This document shows, piece after piece, positions 1-7,081 of a stretch of 40,786 nt of DNA. Source of the DNA: an uncultured Lachnospiraceae bacterium (GTDB lineage Bacteria > Bacillota_A > Clostridia > Lachnospirales > Lachnospiraceae); contig CAMWWF010000001.1 in assembly GCA_947177885.1 (NCBI GenBank), positions 1-40,786 on the forward strand, in the 5' to 3' direction. The notes beneath the pieces were generated by a model that had not been told where the DNA came from, made no database searches, and was given only the letters and a program-made list of their open reading frames with translations. The translations under genes were made by a program, and so were the position numbers. Every line of letters starts with the position of its first letter. The stretch's first letter is position 1.

Positions 1-828
1 CTCCAATTCCTCCATCAATTCCTTTACTGTATTATCCTTATGATAACTCCGCTCAATCCGGTCCAGAAGCTCCGCCACCTGCACCGCCTGATCAGGCAGA
101 TAATCAAGTCTCTTAATATTGAGATAGATTTCTCTCAAGATCAAGCTTTGCTGCTCCCGCATCCTGATATAGTCAAGCTCCCTCGTGCTTGAACTGAACA
201 GAGCATTGCCATAATTGGCCGCGGCACACAGCTTTGCCTCTTCCAGAGATTTCTGCAGACTCTCGAAACACTCCGGTGTGTATTCACTCTTGTCTTCCTT
301 GAGAACCCATGTAACCATACGGCGCAATATTTCCTTTATCCGGGTATCCGCCTCTTCCGCCAGACGGTCGAACTCTGCCCCCATCACATGGAGATGCAGA
401 TTCACAAGTATTCCCAACACTGTCCCAATAAAGAATAACACCGTTTCATTTAATAACATCTGATATCCCATATTCCCCTCTGTCAGGAAATGAGTGATCA
501 GAACCGAATCCATGGCTATCGCCTCTCCCCAGTCCATACAGAGACAGAGAAAGGCAAACAACAGCAAATACAACGCAAAGGCCCATAACGTATAATCCAA
601 GACATAAAAGCACCCCGCCGAAAGCGCCAGTGCACATACAAAGGCCATCGCTCTGTTCCGGGCGCTTTTCAACGTTTCCCTTTTCGTGTTCCGGATACTG
701 AGGACGGTGATGATCCCCGCGGTGGCAGAGTATTTCAGTCCAAGTTCTCCTGCAACGGCTATAGCAACTAATGCAGCCATAGCTATTTTAAAACTCTTGA
801 TCATTCTGGCCTTCCATTTATTATCCAA
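1..828 (-). CDS. Aromatic acid exporter (ArAE/FUSC-like) family membrane protein, 3' end cut by window edge
   Basis: The minus strand stays open for 276 codons to the left edge. The N-terminal ~140 residues hold several hydrophobic segments with the ArAE_1-type pattern (MIKSFKIAMAALVAIAVA, YSATAGIITVLSI, then ETLKSARNRA). A charged, helical cytoplasmic half follows (from about residue 150: ADTRIKEILRRM, YIRMREQQSLILREI), as in this family. Members are thought to export aromatic acids or similar small molecules; the substrate here is unknown. I chose the TTG at 828 because it lies 2 bases after the stop of the preceding small ORF and has AGCAGGG upstream, which suggests coupling. An ATG at 804 is the alternative. 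The protein is probably co-transcribed with the two small ORFs upstream. Confidence 0.75.
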   Translation of the reverse strand, partial: MDNKWKARMIKSFKIAMAALVAIAVAGELGLKYSATAGIITVLSIRNTKRETLKSARNRAMAFVCALALSAGCFYVLDYTLWAFALYLLLFAFLCLCMDWGEAIAMDSVLITHFLTEGNMGYQMLLNETVLFFIGTVLGILVNLHLHVMGAEFDRLAEEADTRIKEILRRMVTWVLKEDKSEYTPECFESLQKSLEEAKLCAAANYGNALFSSSTRELDYIRMREQQSLILREIYLNIKRLDYLPDQAVQVAELLDRIERSYHKDNTVKELMEELE

Positions 829-830
829 AC

Positions 831-972
831 CTAATACCCTGCTTTCTTTATTTCTGATTTAATTTTCCCCTCGGAAAATACAGCATATCCCTGCTGCATG
901 CGGATTCCCACGGTGCGGCAGACTGCTGTATATCTGATCTCCGGCCCGTTACTGTCCCTCGGATGCAGTCAT
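831..972 (-). pseudogene. Small ORF (~46 codons) interrupted by one extra base; coupled on both sides
   Basis: The stop of the 78-aa gene is directly followed by an ATG (972-970). This ATG reads only MTASEGQ before a stop. Skipping one G in the GAGGGA run gives an open 46-codon frame (MTASEDSNGPEIRYT... ...YAVFSEGKIKSEIKKAGY) that ends at 831, two bases before the TTG of the exporter gene. The fit at both ends argues that this was, or is, a translated small gene. The frame could be broken by mutation, by a base-calling error in a G run, or be read by a frameshift. An internal ATG at 899 would give only 22 residues. I do not recognise the family. Confidence 0.4.
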
Positions 973-1209
973 TTACTCCAACAGATCAAAGGATGCCCCA
1001 CAAGCCCACGGGCTTCCCACGTCACAACGGCCATGATGATACTGCCGGGCGATAACCTGACCTTCTCCCTCCACTACATCAACCTTGATACGGCTGTCTC
1101 CCGCTTCGGTACGGCCATCCAGAAGCGCTATCAAAGCTTCCATATCCTGTTCTGATCCGGTATCGGAACACACGGATTCCTCCTGTTTCAAATTGTCCTG
1201 TTCTGACAT
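973..1209 (-). CDS. Small acidic protein of unknown function (78 aa)
   Basis: The reading frame starts at an ATG with a strong ribosome site (GGAGGAAAGTTT just upstream). It encodes an acidic, probably disordered N-terminal half (MSEQDNLKQEESVCSDTGSE) followed by a more conserved-looking C-terminal part with RIKVDVVEGEGQVIARQYHHG and CDVGSPWACG, containing cysteines and histidines that could bind a metal or cofactor. There are no membrane segments. It is the first gene of a tight cluster with the 46-codon ORF and the ArAE-type exporter, so a role linked to that transporter is a reasonable guess. I cannot assign a function. Confidence 0.65.
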   Translation of the reverse strand: MSEQDNLKQEESVCSDTGSEQDMEALIALLDGRTEAGDSRIKVDVVEGEGQVIARQYHHGRCDVGSPWACGASFDLLE

Positions 1210-1330
1210 AAACTTTCCTCCAATTCTTAAATTATATTATAACTATTCAGAACCAACCTCAAAAACACATTGTGTTTCCTTCAGTATCACAGAAAATTCA
1301 AACCGCCGTACAAAATAACCATAATATGCC

Positions 1331-2200
1331 TCAAAGCTCCAAACTCCCAAAGAAATCCCCCACCGTTTCTTCCAGTTCACATTCCAGAAGGAAACTCCTC
1401 ACTTCCGGGTCGGCATTCTCCAACTCTTCCAACAGGAATTTCGGAGAATAGAGTTCAAAACCTCCAATCTGCCGCCATACCCGAAAATATCTCACCTGTC
1501 CGCCACCGCCGGATTCTGTATCCCGCATCAGCTCTAATACCTGTTCCGGTGCCTTCTTTATTAAATACTCCTTTAACAGCTTCTCTGTCCTCTCTGACAT
1601 TTTCTCCGCATATACCATTCTTTGAAAGGCAAGTTCTATTTTCTTTCTTATTTGCTCCGACATGTAACCGACCCTCTGGTCATCCACATCCTCCACATCA
1701 AACCAGCCAATAAATGCCGGCTCAAAGCCATTGTCATCCGCCTGCATCAGATATGCCAGCAAAGCCTCATCATAGTAAGCAAGCCAACGCCATTGCCCTT
1801 CCGCATCTCCTGCCAGTCTGAGATCGTACAGCTTCCCATGATCTTTGGCCAAAGCAAGGCGGAATGCGGATGCCAGAAAAAAAGATATGCCTTCATACAG
1901 TTCCTGCAATAACTTTCCTTCCCGGATCAGTGTCACCCGCCGCAGCGCATCACACCCCAGAAAGACCTTCTTTCCGAACAGTATTTCCTTTGCAGGAAAT
2001 ACAATTTCTATCAGACCTTTCATGTGGGCGAAAGCCCAGTCCTCCACCTGCACCAGAGTGTCAGGCAGCACCAGTTTCTCCACCTGGCGGCAGCTCAGAA
2101 AAGCTTTTGCACCGATAACAGTCAACGGCTGCCCTGCCATTTCACAGGGCAATACAATACACGTGTTATTTTCATTACATTTCTCATATCGATATTCCAT
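1331..2200 (-). CDS. BspA-type leucine-rich repeat (LRR_5) protein
   Basis: This 289-residue protein has two to three BspA/LRR_5-type repeats in its first third: VIGAKAFLSCRQVEKLVLPD (about 28-47), VEDWAFAHMKGLIEIVFP and GKKVFLGCDALRRVTL (ending near 91). A helical domain follows (about 105-250), with no signal peptide or membrane segment. It is therefore probably intracellular, unlike the long secreted BspA proteins. The C-terminal part (from about residue 120) matches nothing I recognise. It contains WRWLAYYDEALLAYLMQ and a helical ISEQIRKKIELAFQRM-like stretch. Such short LRR proteins are common in Lachnospiraceae, and their function is unknown. The start at 2200 has only a closely spaced GGAG. 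Confidence 0.7.
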   Translation of the reverse strand: MEYRYEKCNENNTCIVLPCEMAGQPLTVIGAKAFLSCRQVEKLVLPDTLVQVEDWAFAHMKGLIEIVFPAKEILFGKKVFLGCDALRRVTLIREGKLLQELYEGISFFLASAFRLALAKDHGKLYDLRLAGDAEGQWRWLAYYDEALLAYLMQADDNGFEPAFIGWFDVEDVDDQRVGYMSEQIRKKIELAFQRMVYAEKMSERTEKLLKEYLIKKAPEQVLELMRDTESGGGGQVRYFRVWRQIGGFELYSPKFLLEELENADPEVRSFLLECELEETVGDFFGSLEL

Positions 2201-2309
2201 AACTCCAGTCTACCATACTTTTCACCCCTATTTCCACATAATATCACAAAATGGGAAAAGTACATTCAGCTCTGATGTACTGCAGGGGCAATCATGATAT
2301 AATACACTC

Positions 2310-2423
2310 AAGAATCCAGCCGCTGCGCGTCTGTCGCGCTCCGCGCTCAATGATTCTTTCGTTATCATGTCAGGTGAAATCAAATGTCTGCTTCGCAGCC
2401 GCTTGATTTCCTGCTGACATGAT
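2310..2423. repeat. Two adjacent hairpins in the 2201-2541 spacer
   Basis: The first is AAGAATC (2310-2316) against GATTCTT (2352-2358), with an inner GCGCG/CGCGC stem. The second is a long, nearly perfect stem: ATCATGTCAG plus GAAATCAA (2364-2383) against TTGATTTC plus CTGACATGAT (2403-2423), with a small CTGC/GCAG tip. Near-identical CATGATATAATA strings flank the pair (2293-2305 and 2418-2429). No convincing gene lies in 2201-2541. The element may be a bidirectional terminator or a palindromic repeat. Confidence 0.6.
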
Positions 2424-2541
2424 ATAATATCCACAAAGGCAGAATCAAATGAGCCTGTTTGCTCATCTCTGCATATATTTAGTGCTGATTGAATTATTTT
2501 GATATAACCAGTCCTCATAGAACACCAGGTGAATACATCTT

Positions 2542-2890
2542 ATGGAACGAAGTTTAACATATACAATCAAAGATTCGGAACAAAGCTTTACCGTAAAGCA
2601 ATTCCTGAAGTTCAAAGGTTACTCTGTCCAAAACATGACTGAGCTTAAGAAGCGTCCTGAGAGTGTACTCCGGAATGGTCTGCCTGTTTTTATGAATCAC
2701 CGGCTCAATATGGGGATACCCTCTAATCGGGGACCGTCCCTATAATCCGGATATGGAATATCTCTCCGGGCAGGCTCTTCACTCCTGCCGATTGACCTTT
2801 ACCCATCCTGTTACAGAACAGGAAATGGATTTTTCCGCATCCTTACCGGAAGACATGGAAAGAATTATTATACTCAAAAATCAAATGTAA
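2542..2890 (+). pseudogene. RluA-family pseudouridine synthase remnant with internal deletion
   Basis: The first ~55 codons resemble the S4-like N-terminus of RluA-family pseudouridine synthases: TVKQFLKFKGYSVQNMTEL, then ESVLRNGLPVFMNHRLNMG. Immediately afterwards the sequence continues, in another frame, with the family's C-terminus: GDRPYNPDMEYLSGQALHS, then LTFTHPVTEQEMDFSASLPE and a stop at 2890. The whole catalytic core, including the HRLD motif, is missing, so roughly 200 residues were lost in one deletion with a frame change near 2715-2740. The remnant cannot be a functional enzyme. A separate, intact RluA-type gene lies at 29905-30600. Confidence 0.8.
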
Positions 2891-2954
2891 ATTATATAAA
2901 ACATGCAGTTTATTACCAGTTCACAAAAATATGAAAGAAAATATGAAAAATTCC

Positions 2955-2985
2955 TTGACCTTCCACCTCATGGAAGGTGTAGTGT
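2955..2985 (+). promoter_or_regulatory. MerR-type promoter with operator dyad in a 19-bp spacer
   Basis: A -35 box TTGACC (2955-2960) and a -10-like TAGTGT (2980-2985) are separated by 19 bp, the long spacer characteristic of MerR-controlled promoters. The perfect dyad ACCTTCCA (2958-2965) / TGGAAGGT (2971-2978) sits in the spacer. It lies 40 bp before the merR-family start, so the regulator very likely controls its own operon. Confidence 0.8.
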
Positions 2986-3025
2986 AACCTTGTAAGCAGT
3001 CAGTAACACAGGCATGGAGATTGTT

Positions 3026-3676
3026 ATGAAGATCAACGAAGTAGAACAGACCATAGGCATCACCAAGAAGAACATCCGCTTTTACGAGCAGGAAGGTCTG
3101 CTGAATCCTTCCCGTAATCTAAGCAACGGGTATAGAGACTATTCCGAAACGGATCTGGAGACATTGCGGCAAATCAAACTGCTCCGAAAGCTGGATATTC
3201 CGCTGGAAGAAATCCGTCGGTTACAGTCGGGAAGTTTCACTTTGGAAGATTGTCTCCGCAGACATCTGATCGTTCTGGACAGAAAACAGAAGAATCTGGA
3301 GGCAAATGTGAAATTCTGTCACAGACTGTTGTCAGAGGACACCACACTGAGCAATCTGCAGACACAGGAGCTGCTTACGGAAATGGAAGATCTTGAGAAG
3401 GGAGGTACTAAATTTATGGATATCCAAAGAAAGGATAAACGCCGGAGAAAGAAAGACGCTTTTACAGGCGCACTGTTTGCAATTTTATTTATGGCAATGT
3501 TTCTGGGAATCATCCTGTGGGCTGCCGTTGTAGATTCCGGAGATGCAATACCTCTGCCGATACTGGCAATATTACTCGCCATACCGCTTCTTGGCATTAT
3601 CGGCACACTTACCGCATTAAGGGAACGTATAAAAGAGATTGAAGGAGGAGAATTAGATGAAGCTTCTAAATATTGA
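3026..3676 (+). CDS. MerR-family transcriptional regulator with C-terminal membrane segments
   Basis: Residues 1-70 form a classic MerR winged helix-turn-helix (MKINEVEQTIGITKKNIRFY, then YEQEGLLNPSRN and LRQIKLLRKLDIPLEEIRRL). A dimerisation helix follows. After a basic patch (KDKRRRKK) come two hydrophobic segments (about 148-168 and 175-195). The DNA-binding domain is therefore probably tethered to the inner face of the membrane, and the signal may be sensed there. I chose the ATG at 3026 because GGAG sits 7 bases upstream; the ATG at 3014 has no ribosome site. The gene ends inside the start of the YbjQ gene (20-base overlap), so the two are translated together. The matching operator lies at 2955-2985. 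Confidence 0.88.
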   Translation: MKINEVEQTIGITKKNIRFYEQEGLLNPSRNLSNGYRDYSETDLETLRQIKLLRKLDIPLEEIRRLQSGSFTLEDCLRRHLIVLDRKQKNLEANVKFCHRLLSEDTTLSNLQTQELLTEMEDLEKGGTKFMDIQRKDKRRRKKDAFTGALFAILFMAMFLGIILWAAVVDSGDAIPLPILAILLAIPLLGIIGTLTALRERIKEIEGGELDEASKY

Positions 3677-3971
3677 TCATATTCCGGGAAAAGAGATAGA
3701 GGCCCTGGGCATCGTAAAGGGAACCGTTGTCCACACGAAAAATGTAGGACGTGATTTTATGGCCGCCATGAAAACTCTGGTGGGCGGCGAACTGGCAGGT
3801 TATACCCAGATGCTCAACGAAGCAAGGCAGATTGCCGTGAAACGAATGGTGGATGAAGCGCAGGAATTGGGGGCTGACGCCGTTATCAATGTCCGTTACG
3901 GTACTTCCTCCGTTATGTCGGGTGCCGCGGAAGTTATCGCTTACGGAACCGCAGTGAAAATATTGCTATGA
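3657..3971 (+). CDS. YbjQ/UPF0145 family protein
   Basis: This 104-residue protein matches the YbjQ family along its length: KGTVVHTKNVGRDFMAAMKT, LAGYTQMLNEARQIAVKRM, then ELGADAVINVRYGTSSVM and a closing hydrophobic strand. Family members form small oligomeric cytosolic proteins that have been called heavy-metal-binding, but their role is unproven. GGAGGAG lies 6 bases before the ATG, inside the end of the MerR gene. That makes YbjQ the partner of a membrane-attached MerR and suggests a stress or toxicant response. Confidence 0.9.
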   Translation: MKLLNIDHIPGKEIEALGIVKGTVVHTKNVGRDFMAAMKTLVGGELAGYTQMLNEARQIAVKRMVDEAQELGADAVINVRYGTSSVMSGAAEVIAYGTAVKILL

Positions 3972-4006
3972 AAGTCCTGTATCTCTCCTGCGGAAACCGC
4001 GCAGTC

Positions 4007-4072
4007 AAAACCGCATCCCTTTGCGGTTTTGCAAGACAGCTGTGCGCCAACCTGCATGTTCTATGCAGGTTG
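4007..4072. terminator. Two perfect hairpins downstream of ybjQ
   Basis: The first is AAAACCGCA (4007-4015) / TGCGGTTTT (4022-4030) with a 6-base loop. The second is CAACCTGCAT (4048-4057) / ATGCAGGTTG (4063-4072) with a 5-base loop. They begin 36 bases after the ybjQ stop. The first is a plausible terminator for the MerR-YbjQ operon. The second lacks a T tract. Confidence 0.6.
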
Positions 4073-4204
4073 TGTGCATCAACGAAGCTCCCGGGCAATT
4101 CTCCTTATTGCCTTACTTTCTATTTATGGCAGTGCATCGGAATGCATGGCACTTTCGTTATAAATTCCGGTTCATGCTTCCGGGATCACATCCCAAAATA
4201 ATAT

Positions 4205-4249
4205 CAGGAAACCTTCTCTGGGCGATATGACCCATTGAAAGGTTTCCTG
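4205..4249 (-). terminator. Hairpin terminator downstream of mecA
   Basis: CAGGAAACCTT (4205-4215) pairs perfectly with AAGGTTTCCTG (4239-4249), and an inner GGG/CCC pair lies in the loop. On the minus strand it follows the mecA stop by about 47 bases and leads into a T-rich stretch (ATATTATTTT). With the hairpins at 4007-4072 it occupies the gene-free 3972-4295 interval, where I see no coding sequence. Confidence 0.6.
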
Positions 4250-4295
4250 TCAACTCACACTAAGAAACTGTCCCGAAATAACTTACCGGCAGTTC

Positions 4296-4976
4296 CTAAC
4301 CACGCAATTTCCTCAATGCCTTTGCTTCAATCAGGCAGGTTCCATGTTCCTTAATGGACATTGTCTTATCCTCATCCGCAGTGTAAAGACTGCCGAACTC
4401 CATTGCCTGAACACATGCCCTGCTGAAGCGCTCATAGGAAGCATATCCCTTTCTGAGAAAAAGAAAGTAATTCCCGTCCATCTCATACAGCTCGCTGTCC
4501 ATCCTTAAATTTGAGGGAATCGCGGCCGCATAACTCATTACATTGGTCAGCACAGAGAAAGAAAAGACCGCAAAGTCCGGGCGCTGCACCGGCTGCCGCT
4601 TGGGCTGTTCGGAAACGGCCTCCCCGCTGCCGCTCTCCGCCGCAGCCATCCCGATCTTATCTTTGGCTCTGTCCAGAATCTGTTTCATTTCCTTGAGACA
4701 CTCGATCAGCTGCTCCCCGTCTCTGTAGTCAGCATCTTTTTCCGAAAAGGTCAGCAAAAGTCCCTGATCCGGCAGCATCATGATCTGCAGATCAAAGGCA
4801 AATCTGGGCGGTTTATATCCCACCTGCTCCTCCGCCTGCTCGATGATCTCCTGCACCACTTCCTTCGCCTTCTCGCTGCGCAGAATAAAGTCTTTATAAT
4901 CAATATCATACTCTTCCAGCTCTTCATTAGACAGAAAGCATTTTACGGTTCTTTCATCCACTCGTTCAATCTTCAT
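4296..4976 (-). CDS. mecA: Adaptor protein MecA
   Basis: The N-terminus (MKIERVDERTVKCFLSNEEL, then LEEYDIDYKDFILRSEKAKE and VGYKPPRFAFDLQIMMLPDQ) is the MecA substrate-recognition domain. The C-terminal half (about residues 135-226, starting FAVFSFSVLTNVMSYA and ending near CLIEAKALRKL) is the ClpC-binding domain. MecA hands substrates to the ClpC-ClpP protease; in Bacillus it controls competence factor turnover. The length (226 aa) is normal. A glutamine/proline-rich linker joins the domains (around 117-133). The gene stands alone, with its own upstream region and a terminator hairpin at 4205-4249. Confidence 0.92.
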   Translation of the reverse strand: MKIERVDERTVKCFLSNEELEEYDIDYKDFILRSEKAKEVVQEIIEQAEEQVGYKPPRFAFDLQIMMLPDQGLLLTFSEKDADYRDGEQLIECLKEMKQILDRAKDKIGMAAAESGSGEAVSEQPKRQPVQRPDFAVFSFSVLTNVMSYAAAIPSNLRMDSELYEMDGNYFLFLRKGYASYERFSRACVQAMEFGSLYTADEDKTMSIKEHGTCLIEAKALRKLRG

Positions 4977-5170
4977 AATACCATCCCCATAGATACGATA
5001 ACTTCATTTATTAGTTTATGTGTATCTATGATAACATGATATGTGTCATTTTTCAATTATATATGTTTTCCAGTTCCCATATAAACTTACAGCAAGGTTA
5101 CTATGAGCAGCAACCGTGGCATACCTCCCCTCATCCGCACCACCATTCCGTCCGCACGGATACTTTTCCG

Positions 5171-5722
5171 CTATTCTGCCGTAATCCCTCTCTGCAGCAT
5201 CTCCAGTTCTTCCATCATAATGCAATGGGGAAGCCGGTTCTGCCGCACCAGCTCCACACACTCCTCAAACTCAAACCACCTTACCTCCTCCACTTCCTCT
5301 TCCTGCAGAATAAAATCCTCCGCCTCACGGTCAAGCCACAGAATATAAATATTGCTGACCTGCCTGTCTATAAATGTTTCTCCATAAAACATTTCCTCAT
5401 AATAAATGAACCTTTTCCCGCAATATCGCAGTTCGGAACCTTCCGCCTCCACACCCAGTTCCTCCCGGAGTTCTCTCAAAGCTGATGAGATATAATCCAC
5501 CCCTGCCGGAATGTGTCCTGCACTGGAGATGTCGTAACAGCCCGGAAAAGAATCCTTGCTGTGACTGCGTTTCTGCAGCAGAATCTCCACCTTCCCCCCG
5601 CGTCTGCGCAACAGCCATACATGAGAAGACCTGTGACGAATCCCCTCCCTGTGAGCCTTTTCCCGTTCCACAGTCTGTCCTGTAGGATTCCCCTGTTCAT
5701 CTACAATATCCAGTATTTCCAT
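5171..5722 (-). CDS. Nudix hydrolase (Idi-like)
   Basis: The protein begins with the Idi-type opening (MEILDIVDEQGNPTGQTVER, then REGIRHRSSHVWLL). It carries a Nudix box at GHIPAGVDYISSA followed by LRELREELGV. The RE...EE.G part that binds the metal is complete, but the conserved upstream glutamate of the box is valine. Idi-like Nudix proteins outside isopentenyl isomerase usually hydrolyse nucleotide or other diphosphates; the substrate here is unknown. I prefer the ATG at 5722, which has GGAG six bases upstream, to the ATG at 5734, whose AGGAG is too close. It starts 43 bases after the MFS gene, probably in one operon. Confidence 0.85.
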   Translation of the reverse strand: MEILDIVDEQGNPTGQTVEREKAHREGIRHRSSHVWLLRRRGGKVEILLQKRSHSKDSFPGCYDISSAGHIPAGVDYISSALRELREELGVEAEGSELRYCGKRFIYYEEMFYGETFIDRQVSNIYILWLDREAEDFILQEEEVEEVRWFEFEECVELVRQNRLPHCIMMEELEMLQRGITAE

Positions 5723-5765
5723 CCGAATCTCCATTCTCCTACCGTGTTTGAATTCCCATGTATGG

Positions 5766-7046
5766 TCATACGCCTGAGTCCGCCTCCATGCGCTTCATAT
5801 AAGCGGTCAGCCCGACGATCAGTGCCATATCAATTACGATCACCACCACAATGGAACTCATTCCATAAAAAATACCCGCACTCTCTGCAATCCTGCCGAT
5901 AACGGAGGGCATCAATATAGAGCCCAGGCTGGCCATAGTCAGCATAAAGCTCCATGACAGAGGATACTGTCGGATCAGTTTCCCGGCAAAGGAAACAGTG
6001 GTGGGATAAATCCCAGCCATACTATAGCCAAAGCCAATGATACCGATAACAATCTGAGGTGTTGTCCGCCCCGTGATCAGCACAATAAAAAATAAGATCA
6101 GACTCACACCCATAACACGCAACAGCTTTGTCTTATCCAGTCTGGTAGACAGATAAGCCGTAGTCAGCCGCCCTGCAAGAATCATGATCCATTGAACGCT
6201 CGCCATGATCTGGGACAGTGACGCACTCAGCAGCCCGGTATCCTTAAAATAGGTAACCAGCCACCCAATGACTCCCTGCTCTACGCAAAGGTAAAAGAAC
6301 AATGTCGCCGTACACAGAAAAAATACAGGTTCTCCCCAAAAGCCCGCCTGACCTCTTTTCCTCCCGTTTTCGCTTTCCGGATTTTCTTCCCCTTTACTTC
6401 TGTCCTCTCTGTTTTTCCACTTTCCACTCCCATCTGCCTTATCTGCGCTGACTTTTCCTGTTTTCTCCGGCCGCAGCATCTCATCTACCGGCATCACACT
6501 GTAAAGGATCCAGCTCAGAATCCCCATAACCAACATAAAACAACAGGCCAACCGCCATCGCTCGGCAGAACCTGCCGTAAGTACAGTCAACAGAATGGGA
6601 AAAAGAAACGCTCCAATGGAAAACATGGCATGCAGGCCGTTGAGAATCCATGCCTGACCGGGTGCCAGATTATTGATCGTCATGTTGCTGAAATTACTGG
6701 TAGCCCCTCTGGTCAACCCTGTCAGCAAAAACGCTGCAACCAGACAAACCGGGCTGCCACCGGACAGAATCAGCAGATAAGAGATGGCATAGAAGGCATT
6801 AAAGAAAAGGATGCTCCTCTTTCTGCCCACCTTCACCGCCAACGCTCCCGCAAAAAAGCTGGAAATCAGATTTCCCACGGAATGCAGACTCACCAGAAGC
6901 CCGCAAAAAGTATACTCCAAGCCTCTTGCCTCGCGGATAAAGGGTAACAGAGAACCGATCGACAATGCCAGCATGCCGTTGAGCATGAATGTGATATAGC
7001 TGAATATAAATTGTTGCTTTTTTCTTCTGTTACCTGTAAACTCCAA
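5766..7046 (-). CDS. MFS transporter
   Basis: This 426-residue polytopic protein shows two bundles of about six membrane helices and the MFS loop motif after helix 2 (VGRKRSILFF). The N-half reads FMLNGMLALSIGSLLPFI and NLISSFFAGALAVKV. The central cytoplasmic loop is unusually long and charged (roughly residues 196-240, many K/E/R/S). It resembles the FucP/sugar-type MFS subgroup in the pattern SFFAGALA...GFGYSMAGIYPTT, but I would not name a substrate. It starts at a TTG (7046) with GGAGG seven bases upstream. It lies 35 bases after the envelope protein gene and just before the Nudix gene. Confidence 0.88.
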   Translation of the reverse strand: MEFTGNRRKKQQFIFSYITFMLNGMLALSIGSLLPFIREARGLEYTFCGLLVSLHSVGNLISSFFAGALAVKVGRKRSILFFNAFYAISYLLILSGGSPVCLVAAFLLTGLTRGATSNFSNMTINNLAPGQAWILNGLHAMFSIGAFLFPILLTVLTAGSAERWRLACCFMLVMGILSWILYSVMPVDEMLRPEKTGKVSADKADGSGKWKNREDRSKGEENPESENGRKRGQAGFWGEPVFFLCTATLFFYLCVEQGVIGWLVTYFKDTGLLSASLSQIMASVQWIMILAGRLTTAYLSTRLDKTKLLRVMGVSLILFFIVLITGRTTPQIVIGIIGFGYSMAGIYPTTVSFAGKLIRQYPLSWSFMLTMASLGSILMPSVIGRIAESAGIFYGMSSIVVVIVIDMALIVGLTAYMKRMEADSGV

Positions 7047-7081
7047 ACCAAATCCTCCACTGCAAAACTTTTATGACTACA

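Noticed and set aside
2228..2518. 96-codon minus-strand ORF in the hairpin spacer
   Set aside because: It spans both palindromes, has no ribosome site and no protein-like pattern.
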